This document shows, one piece after another, positions 16,879-25,946 of a stretch of DNA of 32,104 bases. The first letter of the stretch is position 1, and each line of letters starts with the position of its first letter. The notes under the pieces are model-generated. The model was not told where the DNA came from. It worked only from the letters and a program-made list of their open reading frames with translations, and did no database searches. A program made the position numbers and the translations under genes. The DNA is from Saprospiraceae bacterium (GTDB taxonomy: Bacteria; Bacteroidota; Bacteroidia; Chitinophagales; Saprospiraceae): NCBI GenBank assembly GCA_020628085.1, contig JAHDFQ010000015.1:9663-41766 (forward strand). The letters are read 5' to 3'.

Positions 16879-17964
16879 CTAGCTCATTTCCTTACACGCC
16901 TCATATAAATCTTTCCAACCTTTTCGTCCTTTAATCACCGTTTCTAAATATTCATTCCAAACGGTTTTATCCTGAACCGCATCTTTGACAACAGCCCCTG
17001 TAATACCAGCAGCAAGATCGTTGGCACTTAAAGTACCGTTTCCAAAATGCGTTGCCAACGCTTGTCCGCTATTAATCACCGAGATTGCTTCTGCGGTACT
17101 CAATGTGCTACTTGGAACTTTCAGTTTAGTTCGTCCGTCTTCGGTTTTTCCAGAACGTAGTTCTCTAAATATTTTGACTAAACGTTGGATTTCTTCAATG
17201 GGAGCTTTGTCGCTAGGTAAATCTAGTGTTTTTCCAATTTTTTCAACACGAACTTTAACAATATTAACTTCTTCTTCAAACGTGGCAGGTAAAGGCAAAA
17301 CTACCGTGTTAAAACGACGGCGCAAGGCACTCGATAATTCATTTACACCTTTATCTCGGTCGTTTGCAGTGGCAATGACGTTAAATCCTTTTTGAGCCTG
17401 AATTTCGATTCCTAACTCTGGGACAGGCAGTAATTTTTCAGATAAAACGGTAATTAAACTATCTTGTACATCCGACGGAATCCGTGTCAATTCTTCAATT
17501 CGGCTAATCTTTCCTTGCTGCATCGCATTCATAATCGGACTTGGCGTCAATGCTTTTTCAGTTGGCCCTTCCGATAACAAACGAGCATAATTCCATCCAT
17601 AACGCAACGCATCTTCATTCATACCTGCCGTTCCTTGCACTAACAAAGTAGAAGTACCCGAAATAGCTGCCGATAAATGTTCCGACACCCATGTCTTTGC
17701 TGTCCCTGGAATCCCAACTAAGAGTAAAGCCCGATCGGTCGCCAAAGTTGCCACAGCTACTTCAATCAATCGACGATTTCCAAAATATTTGGGTTCGATA
17801 ACTGTTCCGTCTTCTAATGTTCCACCCAATAAATAGGTCACAACTGCCCAAGGTGACAACTGCCAATTTTCGGGACGTAACTTTGAATCTACTTTTTTAA
17901 GATGTTTGAGTTCTTTGGCGTAGGCTTCTTCGGCGTGTGGGCGGAGTATGGTTTTTTTTGGCAT
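16879..17964 (-). CDS. MoxR-family AAA+ ATPase
   Basis: Cytoplasmic AAA+ ATPase of the MoxR group, thought to act as a chaperone or metal-insertion partner of VWA-domain proteins. The 361 residues show Walker A GIPGTAKT (84-91), a Walker B/acidic segment ISRIEELTRIP (Glu157, Glu158), sensor 1 IATANDRD, and arginine-finger region SALRRRFN. The start (RPHAEEAYAKELK, then NWQLSPWAVVTYLLGG) and the highly conserved GNRRLIEVAVATLATDRALL block are typical of the MoxR that travels with VWA, DUF5682 and DUF5691 genes. None of these partners is here. Downstream is the shared terminator and upstream is an unrelated nuclease gene. The start is the first ATG, with a 72-base gap upstream. Confidence 0.88.
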   Translation of the reverse strand: MPKKTILRPHAEEAYAKELKHLKKVDSKLRPENWQLSPWAVVTYLLGGTLEDGTVIEPKYFGNRRLIEVAVATLATDRALLLVGIPGTAKTWVSEHLSAAISGTSTLLVQGTAGMNEDALRYGWNYARLLSEGPTEKALTPSPIMNAMQQGKISRIEELTRIPSDVQDSLITVLSEKLLPVPELGIEIQAQKGFNVIATANDRDKGVNELSSALRRRFNTVVLPLPATFEEEVNIVKVRVEKIGKTLDLPSDKAPIEEIQRLVKIFRELRSGKTEDGRTKLKVPSSTLSTAEAISVINSGQALATHFGNGTLSANDLAAGITGAVVKDAVQDKTVWNEYLETVIKGRKGWKDLYEACKEMS

Positions 17965-18036
17965 CAGCTGGGTTGTTAGAAATCTTTATGAGTGAAGTTT
18001 TATCAAACTATTATTATTCAACGTTTAAATCAAAAT

Positions 18037-18939
18037 TTATTCTTCTTGATTGTTTTCTATTATTTCTTTTACCTTGTCTTTAGAAATGTTTAGTGAACTA
18101 GCGATTAGCTCAATAGAAGCACCGTTTTTATGAAAACCGATAACTGCTTCTCTTTCTTTGATCTCTTTTCCTTCGTCAATTCCTTCTTTGATTAATTTCT
18201 TAGCATCTTCCATCTTAGTATGTTCAGCACTTGCAATATCTCTCAGTCTTTTTAAATACTTTTTATAAGCAGCTTTTTCTTCATCTGTAAGATGTATTTC
18301 ATCTAACTTCTTTTTTGCTTCAGATAGTCCTTTGGCTGAAAATTCTTCTTGCACCTCACCGTTTTTAAGAAAGTAAATCCATTCATCTAGTTTATCTTGA
18401 ATGATATTGTTGAATTTTCCTACTTTGATTATCCAATATTCAGGGTAAATGGCGTGTATTTTATCAACATCATAAATTTCGATTTGTCGTTCTGCTAAGT
18501 TTAATGTATCACCTTTATGAATGCCTTTGAACTGTGTTGTTCCATGATAAACATAATCTTTTCCTTGCCCTAAATCAAAATAAGCAATAGTGACCGAAAT
18601 TACTTTTTTAACTTTAGCATATTCTTCTCCTTCGTCAATATATTCTGTAATTGCCTTTGATGTACCATAAAGGATTCTATGGAAATAATCATATTCTTTA
18701 CTATTTTGAATTTCAATTATTATAAGTTCTCCTGATTCATTTTCAACTAGAATATCTACTCGATTATGTTTATCATCTATATCTTCTTTATTACCCTCAC
18801 TTTCTAGTATTTTTTTGATAATTATATCTTGAGATAATAATTCACTAAGAAAACCCTCTAAAATATCAAAATTCACTTTGTTTCTGAGCAACTTTTTCAT
18901 TGCCCAATCGAATCGTATTAATTGTTTTCCTTTTTTCAT
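18037..18939 (-). CDS. Rpn-type PD-(D/E)XK nuclease / putative transposase
   Basis: Member of the Rpn/PDDEXK family transposase group (recombination-promoting nucleases), which often behaves as a mobile or multicopy gene in Bacteroidota. The 300 residues have the nuclease core NRVDILVENESGELIIIEIQ with Asp62, Glu76 and Gln78 as the D...E-x-Q catalytic set. They continue with the family blocks FHRILYGTSKAI and YAKVKKVISVTIAYFDL. The C-terminal 60 residues are a charged helix plus a short helix-turn-helix-like motif (KNGASIELIASSLNISKDKV). No terminal inverted repeats or target duplications are evident at its edges, so I treat it as a gene and not as a delimited element. Confidence 0.88.
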   Translation of the reverse strand: MKKGKQLIRFDWAMKKLLRNKVNFDILEGFLSELLSQDIIIKKILESEGNKEDIDDKHNRVDILVENESGELIIIEIQNSKEYDYFHRILYGTSKAITEYIDEGEEYAKVKKVISVTIAYFDLGQGKDYVYHGTTQFKGIHKGDTLNLAERQIEIYDVDKIHAIYPEYWIIKVGKFNNIIQDKLDEWIYFLKNGEVQEEFSAKGLSEAKKKLDEIHLTDEEKAAYKKYLKRLRDIASAEHTKMEDAKKLIKEGIDEGKEIKEREAVIGFHKNGASIELIASSLNISKDKVKEIIENNQEE

Positions 18940-19080
18940 ATCCTAAAGATAACGATTTTTCTTTTTTGTTTAATTCTATTTTCTTTTGATGCTAAAGAAC
19001 ATAACCATTCTCTTTTTGTTTTTCTACATTATTGTCCTATTTAAAATAAAAATAGAGGTTTCGAACTTTTAAATTTAAAC

Positions 19081-20322
19081 ATGAAAATACATATATTAAC
19101 CATCGGTGATGAAATATTAATTGGTCAAATTATAGATACCAATTCGGCTTGGATTGGGCAACAACTCAACGCCAATGGCGGTCAAATTATCGGTATTACA
19201 AGTGTAGCAGATGACTATGAAGATATTCAGCGAGGTTTAGCGGTGGCTTTAGAAAAATCAGATGCCGTGTTGATAACAGGTGGATTGGGGCCAACCAAAG
19301 ATGATATTACTAAAAAAACATTAGCTGATTTTTTTAAAGTAGATATGGTCTTTAGTCAATCTAATTTTGATTGGATTACGAAAATATTTAAAAAATTTGG
19401 ACGAGATACCACACCAGCTCACCGAGCGCAATGTTATATGCCATCGAATGCTGTTTTGCTGCACAACAAACGAGGAACTGCCCCAGGTATGTGGTTCAAT
19501 CATGGCAAGCAAGTTATTGTTTCTATGCCAGGCGTACCACACGAAATGAAATATTTGATGGAATATGAGGTGATTCCAAGACTAACGGAAACCTTCCAAT
19601 CTGATCCAATTGCACACCGAACTATTTTGACAGTAGGTGAGGGTGAATCCCGTATTGCGGCTCGTATTGAATCTTTAACAAATACCTTTCCCAAAAATGT
19701 AAAAGTGGCTTATTTGCCCGGTCTTGGACGAGTTCGTATTCGATTGACGGCTATGGATAAGGATGAAGTAGCTATAAATACCTTGCTCGATGATTTACAA
19801 ACAAAAGTAGTGTCCGTTATTCCCGAATTAGTATATGGTTATGAAATTGATACCCTAGAGGAAATTGTTGGAAAAATGTTGGTTGATAAAAACCTAACCT
19901 TAGCAACAGCCGAGAGCTGTACAGGTGGCTATTTATCACATTTAATTACTTCGGTTTCGGGATCATCTGCCTATTTTATGGGTGGTGTGGTTGCCTATTC
20001 TAATGAAATTAAAATGCGACAATTGAATGTTCCTGCAAGTATTTTAGAAGAACATGGCGCTGTAAGTGAAGCAACCGTCCGAGCAATGGTAACAGGTGTA
20101 TTAGATTTATTAAAGACGGATATTGCCGTTTCTATTTCTGGAATTGCAGGGCCAACAGGTGGCACAGCAGAAAAACCAGTGGGTACAATTTGGATGGCAG
20201 TCGGCAATAAAGACCAAATAAAGACCCGAAAAATCAATTTAGGAAAAGATCGTGTACGGAATATTCAATATACTGGTGTAAGTGCCTTAAATTTGATCCG
20301 ACAATTCATAATCAATTTGTAA
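19081..20322 (+). CDS. cinA: CinA-family protein (nicotinamide-nucleotide amidohydrolase)
   Basis: Two-domain cytoplasmic protein of 413 residues, the normal family length. The N-terminal MoaB-like domain (about 1-170) starts MKIHILTIGDEILIGQIIDTN and contains LITGGLGPTKDDITKKT. In relatives it is an ADP-ribose pyrophosphatase. The C-terminal PncC domain (about 255-413) contains LATAESCTGGYLSHLITSVS, YFMGGVVAYSNEIK and SISGIAGPTGG. In relatives it deamidates nicotinamide mononucleotide for NAD salvage. Competence-related names are historical. It starts the plus-strand block, with the lipoprotein gene 15 bases downstream, so they are probably co-transcribed. Confidence 0.95.
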   Translation: MKIHILTIGDEILIGQIIDTNSAWIGQQLNANGGQIIGITSVADDYEDIQRGLAVALEKSDAVLITGGLGPTKDDITKKTLADFFKVDMVFSQSNFDWITKIFKKFGRDTTPAHRAQCYMPSNAVLLHNKRGTAPGMWFNHGKQVIVSMPGVPHEMKYLMEYEVIPRLTETFQSDPIAHRTILTVGEGESRIAARIESLTNTFPKNVKVAYLPGLGRVRIRLTAMDKDEVAINTLLDDLQTKVVSVIPELVYGYEIDTLEEIVGKMLVDKNLTLATAESCTGGYLSHLITSVSGSSAYFMGGVVAYSNEIKMRQLNVPASILEEHGAVSEATVRAMVTGVLDLLKTDIAVSISGIAGPTGGTAEKPVGTIWMAVGNKDQIKTRKINLGKDRVRNIQYTGVSALNLIRQFIINL

Positions 20323-20337
20323 AGCATTTTAATAAAC

Positions 20338-20715
20338 ATGAAAAACGTTCGATCTATTTTCCTTTTAGCTTCTATTTTGATAATGTCCATATCCTGTGGT
20401 TCAGATGGTGGAAATTCAAGTGATGCAGATTATGATAGCATTGCCAATGAGTTCTGTAACTGTATGCAACCCCTGGTTGATATTAACAAAAAAATCAAAG
20501 ATTTACTAGCAGAAAAAAAGCAAGATGAAGTAGAAGCCTTATTTCCTCAAGCAAGAGAATTATCCATAAAAAGCCAACCTTGTGTTAAAAAACTGGAAAG
20601 TAGTTTGGCAGAGCTGACTACTGCTCAACAGAGTAAGGCTGGTGAAACAATGCGAGATGTTTGTCCCGACGTTGCTAAAATGGTGACTTCTGCAGAAGAA
20701 AGGGAAGCGCAGTAA
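20338..20715 (+). CDS. Small cysteine-containing lipoprotein, unknown function
   Basis: A 125-residue protein I do not recognise by function. The signal MKNVRSIFLLASILIMSISC gives a lipid-anchored Cys20. The mature part is helical, with a CNC pair near the start (EFCNCMQPL) and two further single cysteines (QPCVKKL, DVCPDVAK). A repeated C...C spacing of this kind points to two disulfides holding a helical bundle. It sits between cinA and aroB with short gaps and probably rides on their transcript. Confidence 0.8.
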   Translation: MKNVRSIFLLASILIMSISCGSDGGNSSDADYDSIANEFCNCMQPLVDINKKIKDLLAEKKQDEVEALFPQARELSIKSQPCVKKLESSLAELTTAQQSKAGETMRDVCPDVAKMVTSAEEREAQ

Positions 20716-20747
20716 GCCAAACAATTTGTCCATTCAAAATCCAAAAA

Positions 20748-21821
20748 ATGTCCACGCTTTCACTCCAAGATTATACGATTCACATTGATGATGATTTACA
20801 ATCATTACCCGATTATATTCAACAAGGGTATTATACAAAAGTGATCGTTTTGGTAGATGAAAATACGAAAGCACATTGTCTCCCTATTTTGGATAAAATA
20901 TTGGAAAACCAGACTTATACGCTTATTGAAATTCTTTCTGGGGAAAATCATAAAACCATTGAAACGTGTTGTCAAATTTGGACAAATTTAATGCACGAAC
21001 AAACAGGTCGAAAAGCCTTATTTTTGAATTTAGGCGGTGGCGTGATTGGTGATATGGGCGGTTTTTGTGCTAGTACCTTTAAACGGGGTATTGATTTTAT
21101 ACAAATTCCAACGACCTTGCTTTCACAGGTAGATGCGTCTATTGGAGGAAAATTAGGTATTGATTTTGGAGCAATCAAAAATAGTATTGGATTGTTCAAA
21201 AATCCCAAAGCGGTTTTTGTAGAATCACAGTTCTTAAAGACGTTACCTTTCGGTGAATTACGAAGCGGTTACGCTGAAATTATTAAGCACAGTCTTATTG
21301 CAGATGCGAGTCAATGGCAGCAACTATCAGCTATTTCTGATTTAAAATCTTATGATAATTGGGCAGCCTTAATTGAACCTTCTTTAAAAATCAAACAAAC
21401 CGTTGTTCAGCAAGATCCGTTTGAAAAAGGATTGCGAAAAGCACTTAATTTTGGACATACAATTGGTCATGCTGTAGAGTCTTTGGCACTCGAAACCGAT
21501 CAACCTTTACTGCACGGAGAAGCAATTGCCATTGGAATGATTTGTGAATCGTATCTGTCTCATAAAAAAGGACACTTATCAGCATCTAATCTGAACGAAA
21601 TTAGTCAATACATCCAACATACCTACGATTATTATCCACTTGATTCTAACGATTTTGACGATCTACTTAATCTCATGCGAAACGACAAAAAGAACAAAGG
21701 CGCAGCCATTAACTTCACCTTCCTAACTGGAATCGGAACTTGCCTTGTCGATCAAACCTGTTCGGATGAATTAATTTGTGAGAGTTTGGAGTATTATAAA
21801 AAGTTGTATTTAGGAAGTTGA
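20748..21821 (+). CDS. aroB: 3-dehydroquinate synthase
   Basis: Second step of the shikimate pathway: DAHP to 3-dehydroquinate, using NAD+ and a divalent metal. It has 357 residues, the normal length. The NAD-binding signature LNLGGGVIGDMGGF lies at 93-106. The substrate block RGIDFIQIPTTLLSQVDASIGGK follows it. The metal ligands are visible as Glu177 (GYAEIIKH), His237 (NFGHTIGHA) and His256 (LLHGEAIAIGM). No other aro gene is in the window. Confidence 0.97.
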   Translation: MSTLSLQDYTIHIDDDLQSLPDYIQQGYYTKVIVLVDENTKAHCLPILDKILENQTYTLIEILSGENHKTIETCCQIWTNLMHEQTGRKALFLNLGGGVIGDMGGFCASTFKRGIDFIQIPTTLLSQVDASIGGKLGIDFGAIKNSIGLFKNPKAVFVESQFLKTLPFGELRSGYAEIIKHSLIADASQWQQLSAISDLKSYDNWAALIEPSLKIKQTVVQQDPFEKGLRKALNFGHTIGHAVESLALETDQPLLHGEAIAIGMICESYLSHKKGHLSASNLNEISQYIQHTYDYYPLDSNDFDDLLNLMRNDKKNKGAAINFTFLTGIGTCLVDQTCSDELICESLEYYKKLYLGS

Positions 21822-21917
21822 TCTTTTGCCACTGAGACATAAAAAAACAGACATATTTGGTGGTTGATATTCTGAACCTCTGTATCTCTGTCGCTGAAAA
21901 AGTACATTTTTAATCCA

Positions 21918-23339
21918 ATGACAAAATACATTCTACATCGAATACTTTTATTCATTCCAACCTTGTTGGCAGTCTCAATGATTGCTTTTGGGTTGAGTAA
22001 AATGAGTAACAACGATCCCGTAGAAAATTTATGTCAACAAGAAGAACCGAATAGTGCAGCCGCTTTAGCTCGACAGAATAAAGAATGCCAACAAATTGCT
22101 GCTGATTTAGGCTTGGATAAACCTGCGTTTTACTTCGCCTTTCGAGCAAAAGCCTTTCCTGATAGTTTATACCAAATTTATGATTTGAACGAGCGAATGG
22201 CTCGACAAAACCTCATTGCTCAATATGGAAACTGGTCATTGATTGAAGTTTATTTTAGGCAACTATATCAACTGAATCAGCAAGTTTTAGGCTTGCCCGA
22301 TAGTTTGTCTAATGATCTGGTGTCGCCTATAAAATCAGGTGTCAATCAATTGAATATTCACTATGAACACGAACGGATTCATTATTTTTTAGAAGAAATA
22401 GCTGCGACGATTCAGCAAAATGCTACTCTTAAACAGCAGTTGTATTCATCATTTCAAAATGTTGTTAGTGTCTACAGTGACGTCAGAAATCGACCGACCA
22501 AAGGACTTTTGTATATCCCAACGATTCATGGGTACGGATTAGATAATCAATATCATCATTGGATCAGCAATTTTTTGACAGGTGATTTTGGAATATCGTA
22601 TTATGATCGTCGCCCTGTAGCTACTCGAATTTGGGAAGCGGTACAATGGACATTAATCATTAATATTGCGTCGATTATTTTAGCCTATTTGATCGCTATC
22701 CCTTTGGGTGTTTTTTCTGCTAAAAATAGAGGTAATTGGAAGGATCAAATGACTTCAACCTTTTTATTTATGTTGTATGCTTTGCCGTCTTTTTGGGTAG
22801 CTACGATGTTAATCGTGTTTGTGACGACCTCCGAATATAATATGGATTTTTTCCCAACGGGTGGCGTTGGAAATCTGAAGGATACTGCCCCATTTTGGGA
22901 TCGTTTTTGGGAGACGGTCTATCACTTGATACTACCTGTTTTTTGTGTGACATATACCTCATTAGCGTTTATAGCTCGACAAATGCGGGGTAGTTTGGTA
23001 GAAGTACTGGATCAAGATTTTATCAAAACAGCAAAAGCTAAAGGTCTAAGTACGCAAAAAACAATTTGGAAACATGCTTTTCGTAACGCTCTTTTTCCTA
23101 TTATTACCCTAATTGCTTCCATTTTGCCAGCCACACTAGCAGGGTCACTGATAATTGAAGTTATTTTTGGTATTCCAGGCATGGGACGATTAGCTTATCA
23201 GGCACTTTTTCAGAGTGATTGGCCAGTGGTTTATACGGTGCTGATGTTGGCGGCTATTTTAACGATGATCGGAATGTTACTAGCCGATATATTTTATACC
23301 ATTGCTGATCCACGAGTTCGGTTGAGTAAATCTGAGTAA
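21918..23339 (+). CDS. ABC transporter permease, peptide/nickel type (OppB/DppB-like)
   Basis: Inner-membrane permease of a peptide-type importer. The 473 residues begin with the family's first helix (YILHRILLFIPTLLAVSMIAF) and end with the usual five-helix core. The core contains the EAA loop region (EVLDQDFIKTAKAKGLSTQKTIWKHAFRNALFP) that contacts the ATPase. Between helix 1 and the core is a periplasmic segment of about 190 residues, much longer than in E. coli OppB and rich in Gln/Asn/Ala. Expanded forms of this kind are common in Bacteroidota. The partner permease follows by 9 bases. No ATPase or substrate-binding protein gene is adjacent. Confidence 0.92.
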   Translation: MTKYILHRILLFIPTLLAVSMIAFGLSKMSNNDPVENLCQQEEPNSAAALARQNKECQQIAADLGLDKPAFYFAFRAKAFPDSLYQIYDLNERMARQNLIAQYGNWSLIEVYFRQLYQLNQQVLGLPDSLSNDLVSPIKSGVNQLNIHYEHERIHYFLEEIAATIQQNATLKQQLYSSFQNVVSVYSDVRNRPTKGLLYIPTIHGYGLDNQYHHWISNFLTGDFGISYYDRRPVATRIWEAVQWTLIINIASIILAYLIAIPLGVFSAKNRGNWKDQMTSTFLFMLYALPSFWVATMLIVFVTTSEYNMDFFPTGGVGNLKDTAPFWDRFWETVYHLILPVFCVTYTSLAFIARQMRGSLVEVLDQDFIKTAKAKGLSTQKTIWKHAFRNALFPIITLIASILPATLAGSLIIEVIFGIPGMGRLAYQALFQSDWPVVYTVLMLAAILTMIGMLLADIFYTIADPRVRLSKSE

Positions 23340-23343
23340 GACG

Positions 23344-23383
23344 GTGAAATGATAGTCGCACTCAAGTGGGACTACTATTTCAC
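23344..23383. repeat. Palindrome (family copy B) over the start codon of the second permease gene
   Basis: Arms of 19 bases (23344-23362 and 23365-23383) match at 16 positions around a CA centre, with outer ends GTGAAAT/ATTTCAC and inner ends CACTCAAGTG. The permease ATG (23349) lies inside the left arm and the palindrome encodes its first residues. It is clearly related to the copies at 9362 and 29784. Confidence 0.65.
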
Positions 23384-24662
23384 AAATTCAAAAATTGACA
23401 AATTTATTAGTAGACAACAACACATATCATACACTCAATTATTGTGGCAAGCCTTTCGGAAAAACCGACTGGCACTATGGTCGTTGCGTCTTTTTTATGT
23501 GTTTTTGTTCGTAGGAATATTTGCAGATTTTATAGCCAATGAACGTCCTATTTACTGCCAAATAGAAGGAACGACCTACTTTCCTGTTTTTAAAGAATAT
23601 GCTATCAAAGTGGGCATTGCTAAACCAAATCCTTTGTTTTTACAAAAAGATTGGAAAGACATCGAATATGAATCCGTCTGGTTTCCACCAATACCATATT
23701 CGCCCAATACCTTAGATTTATCCAATGCCTATAAAAGTCCGTCCGAAGCTAAACATCAACATTATTTAGGGACAACCGAACTAGGAAAAGATGTCGCCGC
23801 AGGATTGGTACATGGAACTAGAATTGCTCTTTTGGTCGGATTATTATCCATGTTGATTGCTTGTGCGATTGGCGTGGTTATGGGAAGTTTGGCAGGCTAT
23901 TTTGGTGATACAAGATTTCAAATTTCTCGTGGACGGTTGTTGCTCAATGTAGTAGCCACACCTATTGCTTTTTTCTACGGATTTATTACCCGTCAATACA
24001 TTTTGAGCGAAGCAGGAAAAGAAGGTGGATTTGGACTAGAATTATTAATTAGTTTGGGAATGATTACCTCTATTTTCCTACTGTTTAATTTGTTTACACC
24101 ACTATTAAAAAGAAATAAATGGTGTGCCAAACTCCTTCCGTTACCACTTGACCTGATTGTCATGCGATTGATTGAAATTTTCAACTCCATTCCTGCTTTA
24201 TTATTTTTAATTGCCATCATTGCGGTCATTCAACAATCTTCAATCTTTAATGTTTTATTAATTATCGGATTTCTTCGCTGGACAAGTATCGCTCGCTTTG
24301 TTCGTTCAGAATTACTACGGATTCGCTCGCTCGATTATATAGAATCTGCTCGTAGTATCGGCTTATCTGATTTCCGAATCTTGTTCCGTCATGCGCTACC
24401 CAATGGCTTAACACCCGTTTTAATCCTAATTGCTTTTGGTGTTGCTTCCGCTATTTTGATTGAGGCCTCGCTTTCTTTTTTAGGCATCGGCGTTGCTCCC
24501 GACGAAATGACGTGGGGCAAATTACTCGCCTTTGCCCGAACGAAACCCACTGCTTGGTGGTTGGCGATCTTCCCTGGTCTTGCTATTTTTATCTCCGTTC
24601 TAATCTTTAATTTGATTGGTGAAGGTTGTAGCGATGCGCTTGATCCGAGGAAAAGGGGCTGA
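23349..24662 (+). CDS. ABC transporter permease, peptide/nickel type (OppC/DppC-like)
   Basis: Second permease of the importer, 437 residues. It starts 9 bases after its partner. The familiar N-terminal block SYTQLLWQAFRKNRLALWSL begins only at about residue 27. The preceding residues come from the palindrome and a linker, and no later in-frame ATG offers a better start. The core has the expected helices and the EAA region (RIRSLDYIESARSIGLSDFRILFRHALPNG). A periplasmic loop (ERPIYCQIEGTTYFPVFKEY) and an insertion near residues 200-260 make it longer than E. coli OppC. ATPase and binding protein must be encoded elsewhere. Confidence 0.92.
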   Translation: MIVALKWDYYFTNSKIDKFISRQQHISYTQLLWQAFRKNRLALWSLRLFYVFLFVGIFADFIANERPIYCQIEGTTYFPVFKEYAIKVGIAKPNPLFLQKDWKDIEYESVWFPPIPYSPNTLDLSNAYKSPSEAKHQHYLGTTELGKDVAAGLVHGTRIALLVGLLSMLIACAIGVVMGSLAGYFGDTRFQISRGRLLLNVVATPIAFFYGFITRQYILSEAGKEGGFGLELLISLGMITSIFLLFNLFTPLLKRNKWCAKLLPLPLDLIVMRLIEIFNSIPALLFLIAIIAVIQQSSIFNVLLIIGFLRWTSIARFVRSELLRIRSLDYIESARSIGLSDFRILFRHALPNGLTPVLILIAFGVASAILIEASLSFLGIGVAPDEMTWGKLLAFARTKPTAWWLAIFPGLAIFISVLIFNLIGEGCSDALDPRKRG

Positions 24663-24782
24663 TTTTGTTGGTATTTTCCTAATATTTAATAAATAAAAAT
24701 ATGTTTTTGGCAATATTTACTTCAAAATAGATTTTGGATGGTTGTAACTTGCGGGTATTGTTGATAAAAAATAAATAATAAG

Positions 24783-25754
24783 ATGAAAAACCTAATTACT
24801 TTAGTACTAATCATTTGCTATTCAATTTCTATTGCTCAACTACCTGAAGCCAACTTGATATTTAGGCTCGACTATGATAATGACTTCTTAATCAATGAAG
24901 GGGAAACAGCCTTTTATGATTCCGAAGGTGGCGTTTTGTCCAAAGATAGGTTCGGAATAGAAAATAACGCATGTACATTTAATACTGAAAAACAAATTGT
25001 AAAGTTTGAAGAATTTTTATGTATCGAAAAAGAATTAACCATATCTCTTTGGATTAAATTTGAAAGTTTTGAGGGTGATAGGTATCCTATTGTGATGCTA
25101 GCTAATAAAGATGAATTTATACATGGCTTTACAAATAAATTAGGTTTTGAAGTACATAACAGTAAAACTTCTCTAGGTTATTATAATCAAACTGGTGGGA
25201 GAATTATTTACGATCATAACAATTTATCTTATGATAATCAGTGGCATAATCTCGTTGGTACAATTTCAAACGAATCACGTATAAAAATGTACGTTGACAA
25301 TCAATATTTAGGGTATCATGAATTTGATATACAAACGCTAGATGGTTTAGACCAATTGATAATAGGCGGAGGATATGATGATTTGTACGGACATTTAAGT
25401 ATTGATGATATTAGAATTTATAATCGATCTTTGACATTATGTGAAATAGATGCACTGTACTATGAAAAAGATAATATCGTTGACTGTGATCTAGTAGAAG
25501 AAATAAGCTGTAATGGAATAGTTAGTGTTTCAGAAGCGAACTCAAATAAATTAAAAATATATCCCAATCCAGTATCAAATGGAATCGTTACAGTAGAAGG
25601 TGTACAATCTAAAGCATATCAAGTGTTTAATCAAATAGGAATAGAGGTTGAAAGAGGAACAATAAATACTAATCAAATTATCTTGAATAAAATTCCTTCT
25701 GGGTTTTATACATTGAGAATAGACGGAATAACCAAGAAACTAATAGTTGAGTAA
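24783..25754 (+). CDS. Secreted LamG-domain protein with T9SS sorting domain
   Basis: A 323-residue secreted protein: signal peptide MKNLITLVLIICYSISIAQ, then a LamG/concanavalin-like jelly roll (about 25-225). Typical strands are ELTISLWIKFESF, QWHNLVGTISNESRIKMYVDNQYLG and LSIDDIRIYNRSLTLCEIDALY. A T9SS type A sorting domain runs from about 257 (KIYPNPVSNGIVTVEG...SGFYTLRIDG). LamG domains usually bind carbohydrate or protein ligands; no catalytic motif is seen. It is a single-gene unit with 120 bases upstream and a hairpin 14 bases after the stop codon. Confidence 0.9.
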   Translation: MKNLITLVLIICYSISIAQLPEANLIFRLDYDNDFLINEGETAFYDSEGGVLSKDRFGIENNACTFNTEKQIVKFEEFLCIEKELTISLWIKFESFEGDRYPIVMLANKDEFIHGFTNKLGFEVHNSKTSLGYYNQTGGRIIYDHNNLSYDNQWHNLVGTISNESRIKMYVDNQYLGYHEFDIQTLDGLDQLIIGGGYDDLYGHLSIDDIRIYNRSLTLCEIDALYYEKDNIVDCDLVEEISCNGIVSVSEANSNKLKIYPNPVSNGIVTVEGVQSKAYQVFNQIGIEVERGTINTNQIILNKIPSGFYTLRIDGITKKLIVE

Positions 25755-25768
25755 AAGTACCTCCCCCT

Positions 25769-25800
25769 GGAGTCTAGCTGGTATTTACCTGCTAGACTTC
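25769..25800 (+). terminator. Hairpin after the LamG gene
   Basis: AGTCTAGC (25771-25778) pairs with GCTAGACT (25791-25798). The stem continues inward after a T-T mismatch as GGTA/TACC, leaving a TT loop. The outer ends add G-T and G-C pairs. It begins 14 bases after the stop codon. There is no real T-tract, so it may stabilise the 3' end more than terminate. Confidence 0.55.
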
Positions 25801-25853
25801 AACTTCCTAAAAATCAATAAATCATCCTTCTAGTAACTTACCAAATAAAATTG

Positions 25854-25946
25854 TACTTTTGTAAAAACAGTATAAAATAGATATTCTGATCAGGCTTAAA
25901 GCCAATTGGATATGTGTAAAACACTAAAAACCTAAGTTTATACTGT
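25854..25946 (+). ncRNA. Candidate small structured RNA (promoter box plus closed stem)
   Basis: A -7-type box TACTTTTG (25854-25861) is followed 6 bases later by ACAGTATAAA (25867-25876). This is the exact complement of TTTATACTGT (25937-25946). Inside this closing stem are two short hairpins, GGCT-TAA-AGCC (25893-25903) and GTGT-AAA-ACAC. The likely transcription start coincides with the stem's 5' end. Against it: there is no clear -33 TTG, no T-tract after the stem, and no family I recognise. Confidence 0.3.

Noticed and set aside
18037-18939. Complete insertion sequence around the Rpn-type gene
   Set aside because: I found no terminal inverted repeats or target-site duplication at its borders.
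21822-21917. Imperfect inverted repeat between aroB and the first permease gene
   Set aside because: GAGACA-type and TCTCTGTC-type stretches are only loosely complementary, and no stable stem can be drawn.
24707-24735. Promoter for the LamG gene (TTG with TAGATTTT)
   Set aside because: The spacing is 18 bases and the -7 box matches only partly. Too weak to list.
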